64,000 nt of DNA from JBBWZH01 sp035544115 (GTDB lineage: Bacteria; Actinomycetota; Actinomycetes; Mycobacteriales; CADCTP01): the NCBI GenBank assembly GCA_963714145.1, contig OY970235.1, positions 9,362,001 through 9,426,000 on the forward strand, written 5' to 3'. Within the stretch, counting starts at the first letter, position 1, and every line of letters starts with the position of its first letter. The notes under the pieces were generated by a model. The model worked only from the letters and a program-made list of their open reading frames with translations. It ran no database searches and had not been told where the DNA came from. The position numbers and the translations under genes were made by a program. Below are positions 42,346 through 52,495 of this stretch, piece by piece.

Positions 42346-43551
42346 GTGGACGGTGATCTCACGCTGCTGAACGCGGTCGTGTTCGACGGCGAGTCGGCGG
42401 ACCTGGTCGAGGGCACGATCCGGATCGCCCGTGGCCGGATCGTCGAGGTCGGCGACGTAGCGCCGGGCTCCGGGCCGGTGCTGGACGTCCGCGGCGGCAC
42501 GGTCCTGCCGGGCCTGATCGACGCGCACTTCCACGCGTACGGGATCAGCCTGGATCCGCGCGAGATCGACGGGGCGCCGCTGAGCTACGTGGCGGCGGTG
42601 GCGGCCCGGCGGCTGGGCGCGGCGCTGCGCCGGGGCTTCACCACGGTCCGGGACGTGGCCGGCGGCGACCCGGGGCTGTCCCGGGCGATCAGCGAGGGGC
42701 TGTTCCCGTCACCGCGCTACCTCTACACCGGGCCGGCGCTGAGCCAGACCGGCGGGCACGGCGACGGGCGGCCGGCCGAGTCCGACCTGTGCGCCTGCGC
42801 CGGGCACATGTGCGAGGTCGTCGACGGCGTGGACGCGCTGCGCCGGGCCACCCGGGACCGGTTCCGCCGCGGCGCGCACGCCATCAAGATCATGGCGTCC
42901 GGCGGGGTGATCTCGCCGACCGACCCGCTGCGGGTGCCGCAGTACTCGGCCGAGGAGGTGCGGGCGGTCACCGCCGAGGCGGCGCGCCGGGGCAGCTACG
43001 TGGCGGCGCACGCGTACTCGGCCGACGCCATCCGGCACGCCGTCGACAACGGCGTCCGCTCGGTCGAGCACGGCAACCTGCTGGACCGGGCGACCGCCGT
43101 GCTGCTGGCCGAGCGGGACGCCGTCCTGGTGCCGACGCTGGTCACCTACGACGCGATGGACCGCCGCGGCGCCGAGCTCGGCCTCAGCGCCGTCGCCCAG
43201 GCGAAGAACCGGGAGGTGCTCGCGGCCGGCCGGCACGCCGTCGAACTGGCCCGGGCGGCCGGCGTCCGGATCGGCTTCGGCACCGACCTGATGGGCGCGC
43301 TGGCGGACGAGCAGCTGGCCGGCCTGCGGCTGCAGGCCGAGGTGGACGGCGCGCTGGGCGTGCTGCGCTCGGCCACCTCGGTCAACGCCGACCTGCTCGG
43401 CCGCCCGGACCTCGGCCGGGTCGCCGCCGGCGCGGTCGCCGACCTGCTGGTGCTGCCCGGCAACCCGTTCACCGACCCCGCGCTGCTGTGGGCACCCGAC
43501 CGGCGCACGGTCATCCAGGCCGGCACGATCCGCCACCAGCCGGCGCCCTGA
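42346..43551 (+). CDS. Metal-dependent amidohydrolase (prolidase / imidazolonepropionase-like)
   Basis: This 401-aa TIM-barrel amidohydrolase shows all metal ligands: LIDAHFHAYG (HxH), AIKIMASGG (Lys), YVAAHAYSADA and SVEHGNLLD (two His), and IGFGTDLMG (Asp). The N-terminal beta-sandwich (LTLLNAVVFDGESADLVEGT) and C-terminal GAVADLLVLPGNP close the composite site. Close families hydrolyse Xaa-Pro dipeptides or similar amide-linked compounds; the substrate here is not determined. GTG at 42346, 42 bp after the AfsR-like gene, so co-transcription is likely. Confidence 0.9.
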   Translation: MDGDLTLLNAVVFDGESADLVEGTIRIARGRIVEVGDVAPGSGPVLDVRGGTVLPGLIDAHFHAYGISLDPREIDGAPLSYVAAVAARRLGAALRRGFTTVRDVAGGDPGLSRAISEGLFPSPRYLYTGPALSQTGGHGDGRPAESDLCACAGHMCEVVDGVDALRRATRDRFRRGAHAIKIMASGGVISPTDPLRVPQYSAEEVRAVTAEAARRGSYVAAHAYSADAIRHAVDNGVRSVEHGNLLDRATAVLLAERDAVLVPTLVTYDAMDRRGAELGLSAVAQAKNREVLAAGRHAVELARAAGVRIGFGTDLMGALADEQLAGLRLQAEVDGALGVLRSATSVNADLLGRPDLGRVAAGAVADLLVLPGNPFTDPALLWAPDRRTVIQAGTIRHQPAP

Positions 43552-43629
43552 CGCCGGGCGCCCGGGCCATCCCGGCGCGGGCCGCCGACGGTCCGGCCCG
43601 TTCCCCGGAAGGCGGGTAGGCTACGGAGA

Positions 43630-45477
43630 GTGACGGATGGCTCCCGAGAGGTGCCAGCAGGTGCCGACGGCGAGCAGGCGTCCGGGCCACACTTCCGGCG
43701 CCTGTTCGAATCCGCCCCGGACGCCTACCTCGTGCTGGATCCGGACCTCCGGATCCTGGCCGCCAGCGATGCCTACCTCGCGGCCACCAGGACCCGGCGG
43801 GACACCATCGTCGGCCAGTACCTGTTCGACGTCTTCCCCGACAACCCGGACGACCCGAACGCCTCCGGCGTGGCGAACACCCAGGCGTCGATGGATCGGG
43901 TCCGACGCGACCTGTGCCCCGACACCATGCCCGTCCAGCAGCACGACATCTGCCCGGTCGACGGTGGCAGCGGTCCGTTCGAGACCAGGTACTGGAGCCC
44001 ACGGAACAGTCCGGTGCTCGGACCCGAGGGGCAGCTGGTCTACATCATTCACCGCGTCGAGGACGTCACCGAGTTCGTCCGGCTGCACGATGTGGGCACC
44101 GAGCAGCAGCAGCTGACCAGCATGCTGCAGCAGCGCACGACCCAGATGGAAGCCGAGATCCTGCGTCGCTCCGCGGAGCTGGCCGACGCGAACCGGCGGC
44201 TGGGCGAGGCCGCGGTCCGCGAGGCCACGGCGCGCCACGAGGCCCAGGTCGAGCGCGAGCGGAGACAGGCGCTGGCCGAACGCGAGCAACTCGAGGCCCA
44301 GCTGGGCCAGTCCCAGCGGCTGGAGAGCCTCGGCCAGCTCGCCGGCGGCGTCGCGCACGACTTCAACAACCTGCTCGCGGTCATCCTCAACTACTCCGCG
44401 TTCGTCGAGGAGGAGCTGGCCGCCGCGATCGCCGGGCCGGACGCCGACGCCGAGCGGTGGGAACTCGCGCACGCAGACGTCGAGCAGATCCGACGCGCCG
44501 CCGAGCGCGCCACCGCACTGACCCACCAGCTCCTGGCCTTCGGCCGGCGGGAGATCGTCCGTCCGCGGGTCGTCGACCTCAACGACATCGTGGTCGACAT
44601 CGAGAACCTGCTGCGCCGCACCCTGGGCGAGCACGTCCAGCTGCACACCGCGCTCGCCCCGCGGCTGTGCCCGGTACTGGCCGATCCCGGCCAGATCGAG
44701 CAGGTCCTGGTCAACCTCGCCGTCAACGCCCGCGACGCGATGCCGGCCGGCGGCACCCTGACCATCGACACCGCGAACGTCGCGGTCGACGACGACTACG
44801 CCGCGCAGCACGTCGGGGTGCAGCCCGGCCCGCACGTCCTGCTGCGGGTCTCCGACTCCGGCACCGGCATGCCCAGAGACGTCATCGATCGGGCTTTCGA
44901 CCCGTTCTTCACCACCAAGCCGAAGGGCGCGGGCACCGGGCTGGGCCTCGCCACCGTCTACGGCATCATCAACCAGGCCGGTGGCAGCACCCGCATCTAC
45001 TCCGAGCCGGGCCTCGGCACCACCATCACCGCCCTGCTGCCGGTCACCACGGCGGTTCCCGAGCCGGCGCGGCCCGTGGTCGCACCGGCCCGCCGGCCAC
45101 CGGGCCGCCAGACGGTGCTCGTGGTCGAGGACGAAGAAGCCATCCGCGAGGTCACCCGCCGCATCCTGACGCGGAACGGCTACGAGGTGCTGACCGCGGC
45201 CACCGGCGCAGCGGCGGTCGAGCTCGCCGAGCGGACCGACCGCGACATCCACCTGCTGCTCACCGATGTCATCATGCCGGCGATGCTCGGCCGGGAGGTC
45301 GCGGAACGGGTCCGCGCGCATCGGCCGCACGTTCAGGTGCTGTTCATGTCCGGCTACGCGCACCCCGTACTCACCTCACAGGGCATCCTCGACCCCGGTG
45401 TCGTGCTCGTCGACAAGCCGTTCTCCGAGGCCGGCCTGATCACCCGCATCCAGGAGCAGTTCGAGCCGCCGCCGTGA
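43630..45477 (+). CDS. PAS-histidine kinase-receiver hybrid
   Basis: This 615-aa cytosolic hybrid kinase has a PAS domain (about 20-150; FESAPDAYLVLDPDLRILAA), a coiled coil (about 155-235), a dimerisation domain with phospho-acceptor His in GGVAHDFNNLLAVI near residue 243, HATPase (VNLAVNARDAMPAGG, GTGLGLATVYGI), and a C-terminal receiver (VLVVEDEEAIREVTRRIL; Asp in LLLTDVIMPAMLG near 546). There are no transmembrane segments, so the signal is intracellular. No cognate response regulator lies beside it. GTG at 43630. Confidence 0.92.
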   Translation: MTDGSREVPAGADGEQASGPHFRRLFESAPDAYLVLDPDLRILAASDAYLAATRTRRDTIVGQYLFDVFPDNPDDPNASGVANTQASMDRVRRDLCPDTMPVQQHDICPVDGGSGPFETRYWSPRNSPVLGPEGQLVYIIHRVEDVTEFVRLHDVGTEQQQLTSMLQQRTTQMEAEILRRSAELADANRRLGEAAVREATARHEAQVERERRQALAEREQLEAQLGQSQRLESLGQLAGGVAHDFNNLLAVILNYSAFVEEELAAAIAGPDADAERWELAHADVEQIRRAAERATALTHQLLAFGRREIVRPRVVDLNDIVVDIENLLRRTLGEHVQLHTALAPRLCPVLADPGQIEQVLVNLAVNARDAMPAGGTLTIDTANVAVDDDYAAQHVGVQPGPHVLLRVSDSGTGMPRDVIDRAFDPFFTTKPKGAGTGLGLATVYGIINQAGGSTRIYSEPGLGTTITALLPVTTAVPEPARPVVAPARRPPGRQTVLVVEDEEAIREVTRRILTRNGYEVLTAATGAAAVELAERTDRDIHLLLTDVIMPAMLGREVAERVRAHRPHVQVLFMSGYAHPVLTSQGILDPGVVLVDKPFSEAGLITRIQEQFEPPP

Positions 45478-45517
45478 CCGGGTCGGCGACCGTCGCAGGC
45501 CCGCGGTCGGGCGCGGC

Positions 45518-46099
45518 TCAGGTCAGGACGAGCACGACGACACCCAGGCCGAGCGTGAGGTCGAGGGCGCCGCACCACTCGGCGAACGAGCGGGCGACGA
45601 CCCGGTGCGCGCGCCAGAGGACCGCGTCCCAGGCCGCGTGCCCGAGCAGCCCGGCGGCGACGAGGAGCGCGCCGGCGTCCGCCGGCACCCCGAGGGCGAC
45701 GAGGGCGACGGCGACGCAGCCCAGCGCCACCGGGACCTGGCCGAGATGCAGGGCATCGCGCCGCAGCCGCCCGGTGCCGAGGCCGGCGGCGGCGAGCAGC
45801 ACCGCGGCGGCCGCGAAGACCGGAACCGGGTCGACGTCCGCCGCCCGCAGCGCGACGACGACTGCGGTGAGCGCGACGACCAGCGGCCAGGTGGCGGCCG
45901 GGCGGGCGAGGACGGCGACGAGCAGGTACCCGGCCGCGGCGAGGGTGAGGATCGTGGCGAACTCGAGCCCGTTCTCGTAGTCCGAGAGCGAGAGCGCCGC
46001 GGTCGCGAACCCCAGGACGGTGGGCCAGCGGCGCAGCAGCGCGCGGCCCGCGGCCGGTCGCGGCGGGGTGCCCGCCAGGGCCGGTTGCGTCGTCGTCAT
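45518..46099 (-). CDS. Polytopic membrane protein
   Basis: This 193-aa protein has five or six hydrophobic helices (TVLGFATAALSLSD, ILTLAAAGYLLVAVLA, PLVVALTAVVVAL, VPVALGCVAVALVALGV, LTLGLGVVVLVLT) and no recognisable catalytic motif. It ends 40 bp from the convergent hybrid kinase stop and is divergent from the GlxA-type regulator at 46198, which may control it; this is inference from position only. Confidence 0.7.
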   Translation of the reverse strand: MTTTQPALAGTPPRPAAGRALLRRWPTVLGFATAALSLSDYENGLEFATILTLAAAGYLLVAVLARPAATWPLVVALTAVVVALRAADVDPVPVFAAAAVLLAAAGLGTGRLRRDALHLGQVPVALGCVAVALVALGVPADAGALLVAAGLLGHAAWDAVLWRAHRVVARSFAEWCGALDLTLGLGVVVLVLT

Positions 46100-46197
46100 G
46101 GCCGTCAGCGTGGGCCGGCGGGCGGCGCCGGCCCAGCGGACGGGCCGGTGAGGTCCGGAAGCTTGGGATAGTGGTCCGACGGACCTACTCTCGGTGG

Positions 46198-47163
46198 ATG
46201 CCAGAGCGTCGGGTGGTGGTCGTCGGGTACGACGGCGCCCTGCTCCTGGACATCGCCTCGGTCACCTCGACGCTCGGGGTGGCGAACCTGGTGGGCGACC
46301 TGCGCGACCGGTACGTGATCACGCTCGCCACCCCCGGCGGCCGGCCGATCTCGTGCGGGCCCGGGACCGTGCTGCAGAGCGGGCAGGCGCTCGAGCGGGT
46401 CACCGGCCCGCTGGACACGCTGGTGGTCTCGGGTGGGGTGCGCTACGCGGCCGCGGCCGACGACGCGCGGCTGGTCGCCGACGTCCGCCGGCTCGCGCAC
46501 GTGAGCCGGCGGGTGGCGTCGGTGTGCACGGGCGCGGCCGTGCTCGCCGCCACCGGCCTGCTCGACGGCCGGCGGGTGACGACGCACTGGCGGTTCGCGC
46601 CCACGCTCGCCGAGCGCCACCCCGCGGTCGTCGTGGACCCGGACCCGATCTACCTGCGCGACGGCCGGTTCGCGACCTCCGCCGGCGTCACCAGCGGCCT
46701 GGACCTCACGCTGGCGTTCATCGCCGAAGACCACGGCGCCGAGCTGGCCCGGGCGGTGGCCCGCGACCTCGTCACCTACCTGCAGCGGCCCGGCAACCAG
46801 GCGCAGATGAGCATGTTCACCAGCACGCCACCGACCGACCACGACGTGGTCCGGCGGGTCCTCGACCACGTGGGCGCCAACCTCGGCGGTGACGTCGGCA
46901 CCGAGGCGCTCGCGGCCGTCGGCGGCGTGACGCCACGGCACCTCACCCGGCTGTTCCTCGCGCACGTCGGGAAGCCGCCGGGCCGCTACGTCCGCCGGGC
47001 CCGCACCGAGGCCGCCGCCCACCTCGTCGCCTCGACGACGCTGCCGCTCCCGGCGGTGGCGGCCCGGTGCGGCTTCGGCTCGGCGGAGACGCTGCGGCAG
47101 GCCTTCGTACACGCGTACGGCGTCCCGCCGTCCCGCTACCGCGCACTACACCGCGCGGGCTGA
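46198..47163 (+). CDS. GlxA-type AraC-family regulator
   Basis: This 321-aa protein has an N-terminal DJ-1/PfpI-like domain (VVVVGYDGALLLDIASVTST, and VASVCTGAAVLAATGLLDGR with the nucleophile-elbow Cys) and a C-terminal AraC DNA-binding domain with two HTHs (VTPRHLTRLFLAHVGKPPGR, VAARCGFGSAETLRQAF). The usual length is matched with the ATG at 46198; an in-frame start 27 bases upstream is less likely. It is divergent from a membrane protein gene. Confidence 0.9.
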   Translation: MPERRVVVVGYDGALLLDIASVTSTLGVANLVGDLRDRYVITLATPGGRPISCGPGTVLQSGQALERVTGPLDTLVVSGGVRYAAAADDARLVADVRRLAHVSRRVASVCTGAAVLAATGLLDGRRVTTHWRFAPTLAERHPAVVVDPDPIYLRDGRFATSAGVTSGLDLTLAFIAEDHGAELARAVARDLVTYLQRPGNQAQMSMFTSTPPTDHDVVRRVLDHVGANLGGDVGTEALAAVGGVTPRHLTRLFLAHVGKPPGRYVRRARTEAAAHLVASTTLPLPAVAARCGFGSAETLRQAFVHAYGVPPSRYRALHRAG

Positions 47164-47341
47164 CCCGGACCTGACGGCCGGCGGCTGGCACGGGCGCCGC
47201 GCCACCGCGCGAGCCGGGCAGTCGGATCGGTTCGGCTGTCATACGGCGCCGCGGAATGGGTATGGAGCCAGCCGGGCCAGGTTGCCTCCGGTTCGCCCGG
47301 ACCGGGGGCTGGGTGTGGCCGACACAGAGCCGAGGAGATAC

Positions 47342-50300
47342 ATGTCGTCATTTCCCGACGGATCCGGCCACGATCGGTCCGTCCTGCTGGACCGGGTCAC
47401 CCGTCTGGTCGACTTCCTGCGCAGCATGGTCACCTCGGCGGAACAGCGGGTTCTCGATGTCGAGGGCTACCCCACGGCGCTGTGGCTGGCTCAACTGCCG
47501 CCCAGCGCCGATCTGTATCCCGAGGCCGGGCCGGGCGACGTGCTGCTCTCCGTCCTGCCGGTCGCCACGGAGCTGCCGCCGGAGCCGCCGCCGGAGCTGA
47601 CCGACCGGCTCGACCCGGAGCAGTCGTCGGATTCCGCGGGCGAGCCGCCGCGGTTGATGCCCCCGCCGCGGCGCCTCGCCGCCCCCGCCGCACCGGCGGC
47701 GTTGCTGCCGACCGCCGCCGCTGACCTCGGGTCACCCGCCGACCTGCCGGCCCCGGCTCCGGCATCGTTCGAACTCGCCGAGCTCGCCGAGTTCGAGCCG
47801 GCCGAGTTCGAGCCGGCCGAGTTCGACCTGGCGGCCAGGACGGCCGAGCTCGAGCTGACGGCGGAGACGGCGGAGCTCGTCCGGCTCGATGACGACGCCG
47901 GCATCGAGGCCCTCGACGGCGCGGCCGGGGCCGAACCGCTGGATGGCACGGCCGAGTTGATCCGGCTCGACGGTGCCGGTGTCCTGGCCCTGCCGGCCGC
48001 GGAGCCGGCCCCGGGCGACCGGACCACGGCACTCCTCCCGCTGGACACGGCGGAGTTGATCCCGGTCGCCGGGTCGGCCGAGCCGGCACCGCTGGACGGA
48101 ACCGCGGACCTGGACCAGATCGACGGCAGCGCCGATCTGGTCCTGGTCGACGGGCCCGCGGACCTGGTTCCGGCCGAGGCTCCGGTCGACGACCTGGACC
48201 TGGTCCCCGCGGACGAATCCGAGGCCGAGATCCAGCGCAGCTACGACCAGTGGCGGGACCGGTGGGAGGCGTGGGCCGAGGCCGACCGCGGGATCCGGGC
48301 GCACCGGCGCTGGTACGACGCGCTCAGCCGGGCCGCCGACCGGCTCTCCCAGCAGGACGACGAGTTCGAGCTGGTCGTCGGCCTCGGGCTGCTCAGCTGG
48401 GCCAGCCCGGCGGGCAACCGCATCCGCCGGCACCTGGTGACCGCCCGGGTGGGCCTCGCCGTCGACCCGACCACCGGGCGGATCGATGTGCTGCTGGATC
48501 CGGTGTCCACGCCCCGGTTCGAGGACCGGGACCTGCTCGAGGACAGCCCCGACGTGGGGCCGGCGTTCCGGGCCGACCGGGCGTCCCCGGTCCGCCGCCG
48601 GTTGGCCGACGAGCCGCTCGCCCCGCTGTCGGACGAGTACAAGGAGCTGTTCGCGCAGTGGCTGGCGCTGGCGTTGCCGGACTGCCGGCCGTACAGCCAC
48701 GCGCTGGAACGGCCGACCGCGGTGACCGCGGTCCCCGAGCTGACCTTCGCCCCGGCGCTCGTGCTGCGGCCCCGCACCTCCAGCGACATCGTCGGGTTCT
48801 ACGACGAGATGCTGCGTACGCTGACCGCGCCGGGCGCCCTCCCGCCGCTCGGCCTGGCCCAGCTGGTCGAGACGCTCGACGCCCCCGAACGGCTGCGCTG
48901 GCTGGCCGCCCGCAGCCAGGCCGGCGCATCGTCCACTGTGGACGATGAGCCGCTGTTCCCGCTGCCGACGAACGCCGAGCAGCGTCGGGTGCTGGAGCGG
49001 CTGGCCACCGATACCGGCGTTGTCGTGCAGGGCCCGCCCGGCACCGGCAAGACGCACACGATCGCGAACCTCATCTCCGCGCTGCTGGCCCGCGGCCAGC
49101 GGGTGCTGGTGACCAGCGAGAAGGCGCAGGCGCTGCGGGTCCTGCGGGACGAGGTGCCACCGGCCGTCCAGGCCCTCTGCGTGCTGATGACCGACGTCCG
49201 GCGCGGCGGTTCGAGCCAGCTGGAGCAGAGCGTCGCCGCGCTGGTCGACCGCTACTCCGCCCACGATCCGGCCGCTCAGAACGCGCTGGTCGGCTCGCTG
49301 GCGGCCGAACGGGAGGCGGCCCGGCGCCGGATGGCCGAAGTGGAGGAGCAGATCCGGGCCCTGCGGGAGGGGGAGACCTCCGGCCGCGGCGAGGTCGCGC
49401 CCGGCTACCGGGGCACGCTCGCCGAGATCGCCGAGCGGGTCGCCGCCGGCCGGCTCGGGTACGACTGGATGCCCGCGCCGCTGCCGCCGGCCGGTCCGGG
49501 GATACCGCCGCTGTCCGAGGCCGAGTTCGCGCAGCTGCGGATGCTGCTGGTCAGCGCGACCCCGCAGCGGCAGACCCGGTCCGGGCAGCACCTGCCGGAC
49601 GCCGGGGCGCTGCCGAGCGCCGAGGCGTTCTGGGAGCTGGTCGCTGCCGAGGACGCCGCCAAGCAGTCCGCGAGCGAGGCGGAGACGCCGTTGTCGGCCG
49701 CGCTCGCCCGGCTCGGTGAGCCCGCGCTGGCCGAGCTGGAACGGGGCACCGACGCGGCCGCGGCGGCGCTGCGCGAGCTGGGCCTGCGCCCGGACCCGGC
49801 CAGCTGGGACGCGGCCGACTGGCGGGTGCGGGCGGTGGACGACCACGTCGCCCGCCGCGACCGCAGCATGTGGACCGCCGTCGCGTCGGTGGCCGGCCAG
49901 GCCGAGGTCGCCCGCAACGCGGTCGCGTTCATCGGCCTGCACCGGGTCGAGCTGCCGATCGACGGCAGCAGCCCGGAGCGGGCGGCCGAACTGCGGGCCG
50001 CGGCGCGCGAGTTGCGCGGGCACCTGGCTGCCGGCGGCCAGCTGCGCAAGGCGTTCGCCGGGCCGGCCCAGCGGAACGCCCGGCTGCTGCTGGAGGCGTC
50101 CACTGTGGACGGCCAGCGACCGACCACAGTGGAGCGTGTCGACCTGGCCCTGGCCCGGCTGGACGCCGAGGTGCTGGCCGGCCAGCTGGCCGAGCGCTGG
50201 GCGATGGTCGGGCTGCACCTGGACCCGCGGCTGCCGTTGACCGCCCGGGTGTCCACTCTGGTCGATGCGGCGCAGGCGCTGCGGCTGGTCAGCCGGGTCG

Positions 50301-52312
50301 CCTCGGCCCGGGACGCGCTGGACCGGCAGCTGGCCGACACCGGCGTGCCGGCCGGGCTGAACTCCGCCTACGACCTGATCGCGCTGCTCCGGGCGGTGTC
50401 CGCGGCCAGGTCCAGGAAGCTGGCCGCCGCCGCGTCGGCCCGGATCGAGGAACTGACCGGCCAGCTGCACGACCTGGCCACCGACGTGGCTGCCGCGCCG
50501 GAGGTGGCCGCCGCCGCCGCGGCCGTGCGCTCGCGGGCACCCGACGGCTACCTGTCGGCGCTGGCCGAGCTGGCCCAGGCCCGCGTCGAGCAGCAGGCCC
50601 AGCTGCGCTGCGACGAGCTGTGGCACCGGCTGCACGAGGCGCACCCCGGCCTGGCGGACATGCTGGCCCGCACCGCTGACGACCCGGTGTGGGAGCGGCG
50701 GACCGCGGACCTCGCCGCCGCCTGGGCGTGGGCCGCGGCGTCCGGGTTCCTGGCCGCGCAGCAGCGCCCCGGTCTGGAGGACGAGCTGGCCCGGACGCTG
50801 GACGAGGCGGACGACCGGCTGCGCGCGCTGACCGCCGAGCTGGCCGCCGAACGGGCCTGGCAGCACAACCTGTCCCGGATGACGCCGGAACACAGCCAGG
50901 CGCTGCTGGCCTACCGCGGGCACATGCAGCGGCTCGGCAAGGGCACCGGCCGGTACGCGCCGCGGTACCGGCGGGCCGCCCGGGACGCGCTGTCGGAGGC
51001 CCGCAACGCGGTGCCGGCCTGGGTCATGCCGCTGCGGCAGGTGCTGGACACGATCCCGCCGGTGCCGGACTCGTTCGACGTGGTGATCGTGGACGAGGCC
51101 AGCCAGTGCGGGCTGGAGACGCTGTTCCTGCTGTGGCTGGCGCCGCGGGTCATCGTGGTCGGCGACGACAAGCAGTGCGCTCCGTCCAAAGTGGTCTTCG
51201 GCGAGCTGCAACCGATCTTCGATCGGCGGGACGCGTACCTGCCGGACCTACCGCGCTGGTCCCGCGAGGCGTTCACGCCGGCGAACAACCTGTACGGCCT
51301 GCTGGAAGCGCGCTTCCCGGCGGTGATCCGGCTGCGCGAGCACTTCCGCTGCATGCCGGAGATCATCGGCTGGTCGTCCCGGCAGTTCTACCCGGCCGAG
51401 CCGCTGGTACCGCTGCGCCAGTTCGGCGCGGACCGGCTGCGCCCGCTGGAGGTACGGCAGGTGCCGGCGGCGTGGACCGAGGGCCAGGACCAGACGCTGC
51501 GCAACCCGGTCGAGGCGGAGGCCCTCGTCGACCAGCTGGTGTCCTGTTTGGACGACCCGGTCTACGCGGACCGCACCTTCGGCATCGTCGTGCTGCAGGG
51601 CGCCGGGCAGGTCGCGCTGATCGAGCGACTGCTGATGGACCGGGTGCGGCCCGAGGTCCGGGAACGGCGCCGGCTGCGGGTCGGGATGCCGGCCGACTTC
51701 CAGGGCGACCAGCGGGACGTGATCTTCCTGTCCATGGTGGTGGCCGAGCGCCGCCGGGCGCTGACCGACCTGGACACCCGGCGCCGGTTCAACGTGGCCA
51801 CCAGCCGGGCCCGGGATCAGCAGTGGCTGTTCCACTCGGTCGCCGCCGACCAGCTCGCCGAGTCCGACCTGCGCCGCTCGCTGCTGCGCTACCTGCACCA
51901 GCCACCGCCGCCGTACGAGTTCGTCGACCCGGGCGAGGTGGACGACGACCGGCTGGTCAGCCCGCCGTTCGAGTCGCTGTTCGAGCAGCGGGTCTACCGC
52001 CGCATCCGGCACCGCGGCTACGCGGTGACCTCGCAGTTCCGGGTGGAGGGCCGGCGGCTGGACCTGGTCGTCACCGGCGCGCAGGGTCGGCTCGCGGTCG
52101 AGTGCGACGGCCGGCGCTGGCACACCGACCCCGACCAGCAGCGCGCCGACCTGCGCCGGGACCGCGAGTTGCGTCGGGTCGGCTGGGAGATCTGGCGGGT
52201 CCGGGAGAGCGCGTTCGCTCTCGACCCGGACGCCGCCCTCGCCCCGCTCTGGGACCGCCTGCACCGCCGCGGCATCCGCCCCCAACAGCCCGCCACGATG
52301 CAACGGGCCTGA
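47342..52312 (+). CDS. Large superfamily I helicase with C-terminal nuclease-like domain
   Basis: This 1656-aa protein has an acidic, repetitive N-terminus (LDGTAEL-type units, about residues 140-290), then a DEAD-like NTPase: Walker A GVVVQGPPGTGKTHTIANLI near residue 560, a long coiled-coil insertion, Walker B VVIVDEASQCGLETL, HFRCMPEIIGW, and late motifs MPADFQGDQRDVIFLSMVV and FNVATSRARDQ. The last about 110 residues (ESLFEQRVYRRIRHRGY, GRRLDLVV, RLAVECDGRRWHTD) form a restriction-endonuclease-like fold of the kind attached to such helicases. Role is probably nucleic-acid processing or phage defence. ATG at 47342 follows GAGGAG. Confidence 0.85.
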   Translation: MSSFPDGSGHDRSVLLDRVTRLVDFLRSMVTSAEQRVLDVEGYPTALWLAQLPPSADLYPEAGPGDVLLSVLPVATELPPEPPPELTDRLDPEQSSDSAGEPPRLMPPPRRLAAPAAPAALLPTAAADLGSPADLPAPAPASFELAELAEFEPAEFEPAEFDLAARTAELELTAETAELVRLDDDAGIEALDGAAGAEPLDGTAELIRLDGAGVLALPAAEPAPGDRTTALLPLDTAELIPVAGSAEPAPLDGTADLDQIDGSADLVLVDGPADLVPAEAPVDDLDLVPADESEAEIQRSYDQWRDRWEAWAEADRGIRAHRRWYDALSRAADRLSQQDDEFELVVGLGLLSWASPAGNRIRRHLVTARVGLAVDPTTGRIDVLLDPVSTPRFEDRDLLEDSPDVGPAFRADRASPVRRRLADEPLAPLSDEYKELFAQWLALALPDCRPYSHALERPTAVTAVPELTFAPALVLRPRTSSDIVGFYDEMLRTLTAPGALPPLGLAQLVETLDAPERLRWLAARSQAGASSTVDDEPLFPLPTNAEQRRVLERLATDTGVVVQGPPGTGKTHTIANLISALLARGQRVLVTSEKAQALRVLRDEVPPAVQALCVLMTDVRRGGSSQLEQSVAALVDRYSAHDPAAQNALVGSLAAEREAARRRMAEVEEQIRALREGETSGRGEVAPGYRGTLAEIAERVAAGRLGYDWMPAPLPPAGPGIPPLSEAEFAQLRMLLVSATPQRQTRSGQHLPDAGALPSAEAFWELVAAEDAAKQSASEAETPLSAALARLGEPALAELERGTDAAAAALRELGLRPDPASWDAADWRVRAVDDHVARRDRSMWTAVASVAGQAEVARNAVAFIGLHRVELPIDGSSPERAAELRAAARELRGHLAAGGQLRKAFAGPAQRNARLLLEASTVDGQRPTTVERVDLALARLDAEVLAGQLAERWAMVGLHLDPRLPLTARVSTLVDAAQALRLVSRVASARDALDRQLADTGVPAGLNSAYDLIALLRAVSAARSRKLAAAASARIEELTGQLHDLATDVAAAPEVAAAAAAVRSRAPDGYLSALAELAQARVEQQAQLRCDELWHRLHEAHPGLADMLARTADDPVWERRTADLAAAWAWAAASGFLAAQQRPGLEDELARTLDEADDRLRALTAELAAERAWQHNLSRMTPEHSQALLAYRGHMQRLGKGTGRYAPRYRRAARDALSEARNAVPAWVMPLRQVLDTIPPVPDSFDVVIVDEASQCGLETLFLLWLAPRVIVVGDDKQCAPSKVVFGELQPIFDRRDAYLPDLPRWSREAFTPANNLYGLLEARFPAVIRLREHFRCMPEIIGWSSRQFYPAEPLVPLRQFGADRLRPLEVRQVPAAWTEGQDQTLRNPVEAEALVDQLVSCLDDPVYADRTFGIVVLQGAGQVALIERLLMDRVRPEVRERRRLRVGMPADFQGDQRDVIFLSMVVAERRRALTDLDTRRRFNVATSRARDQQWLFHSVAADQLAESDLRRSLLRYLHQPPPPYEFVDPGEVDDDRLVSPPFESLFEQRVYRRIRHRGYAVTSQFRVEGRRLDLVVTGAQGRLAVECDGRRWHTDPDQQRADLRRDRELRRVGWEIWRVRESAFALDPDAALAPLWDRLHRRGIRPQQPATMQRA

Positions 52313-52495
52313 CCGCCACCTCGACCGGGGATCCGGCCCGGGCCTGACCCGGGCCTGACCCGGGCCAGATCCCGGCGCCGGACCCCGAGCCAGACCCAGG
52401 CACCCGACCAGGCCCGGGACGCAGGCCCGGGACGCAGGGCCGGGACGCAGGCCAGGGACCCGAACCGGGGACCCGGGCGCCGGACCCGGGCCAGG
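52313..52495. repeat. GC-rich short repeat block between convergent genes
   Basis: Degenerate units of the types CCCGGGCCTGA (two to three, 52337-52365) and GGCCCGGGACGCA (three, 52410-52455) fill most of this gap. They can fold into many hairpins and may serve as a bidirectional terminator. No coding frame is apparent. Confidence 0.5.

Noticed and set aside
47732..51211. 1159-codon frame antisense to the helicase gene
   Set aside because: Composition is Gln/Arg/Gly/Val-rich with no domain, while the plus strand encodes a clear helicase with ordered motifs.
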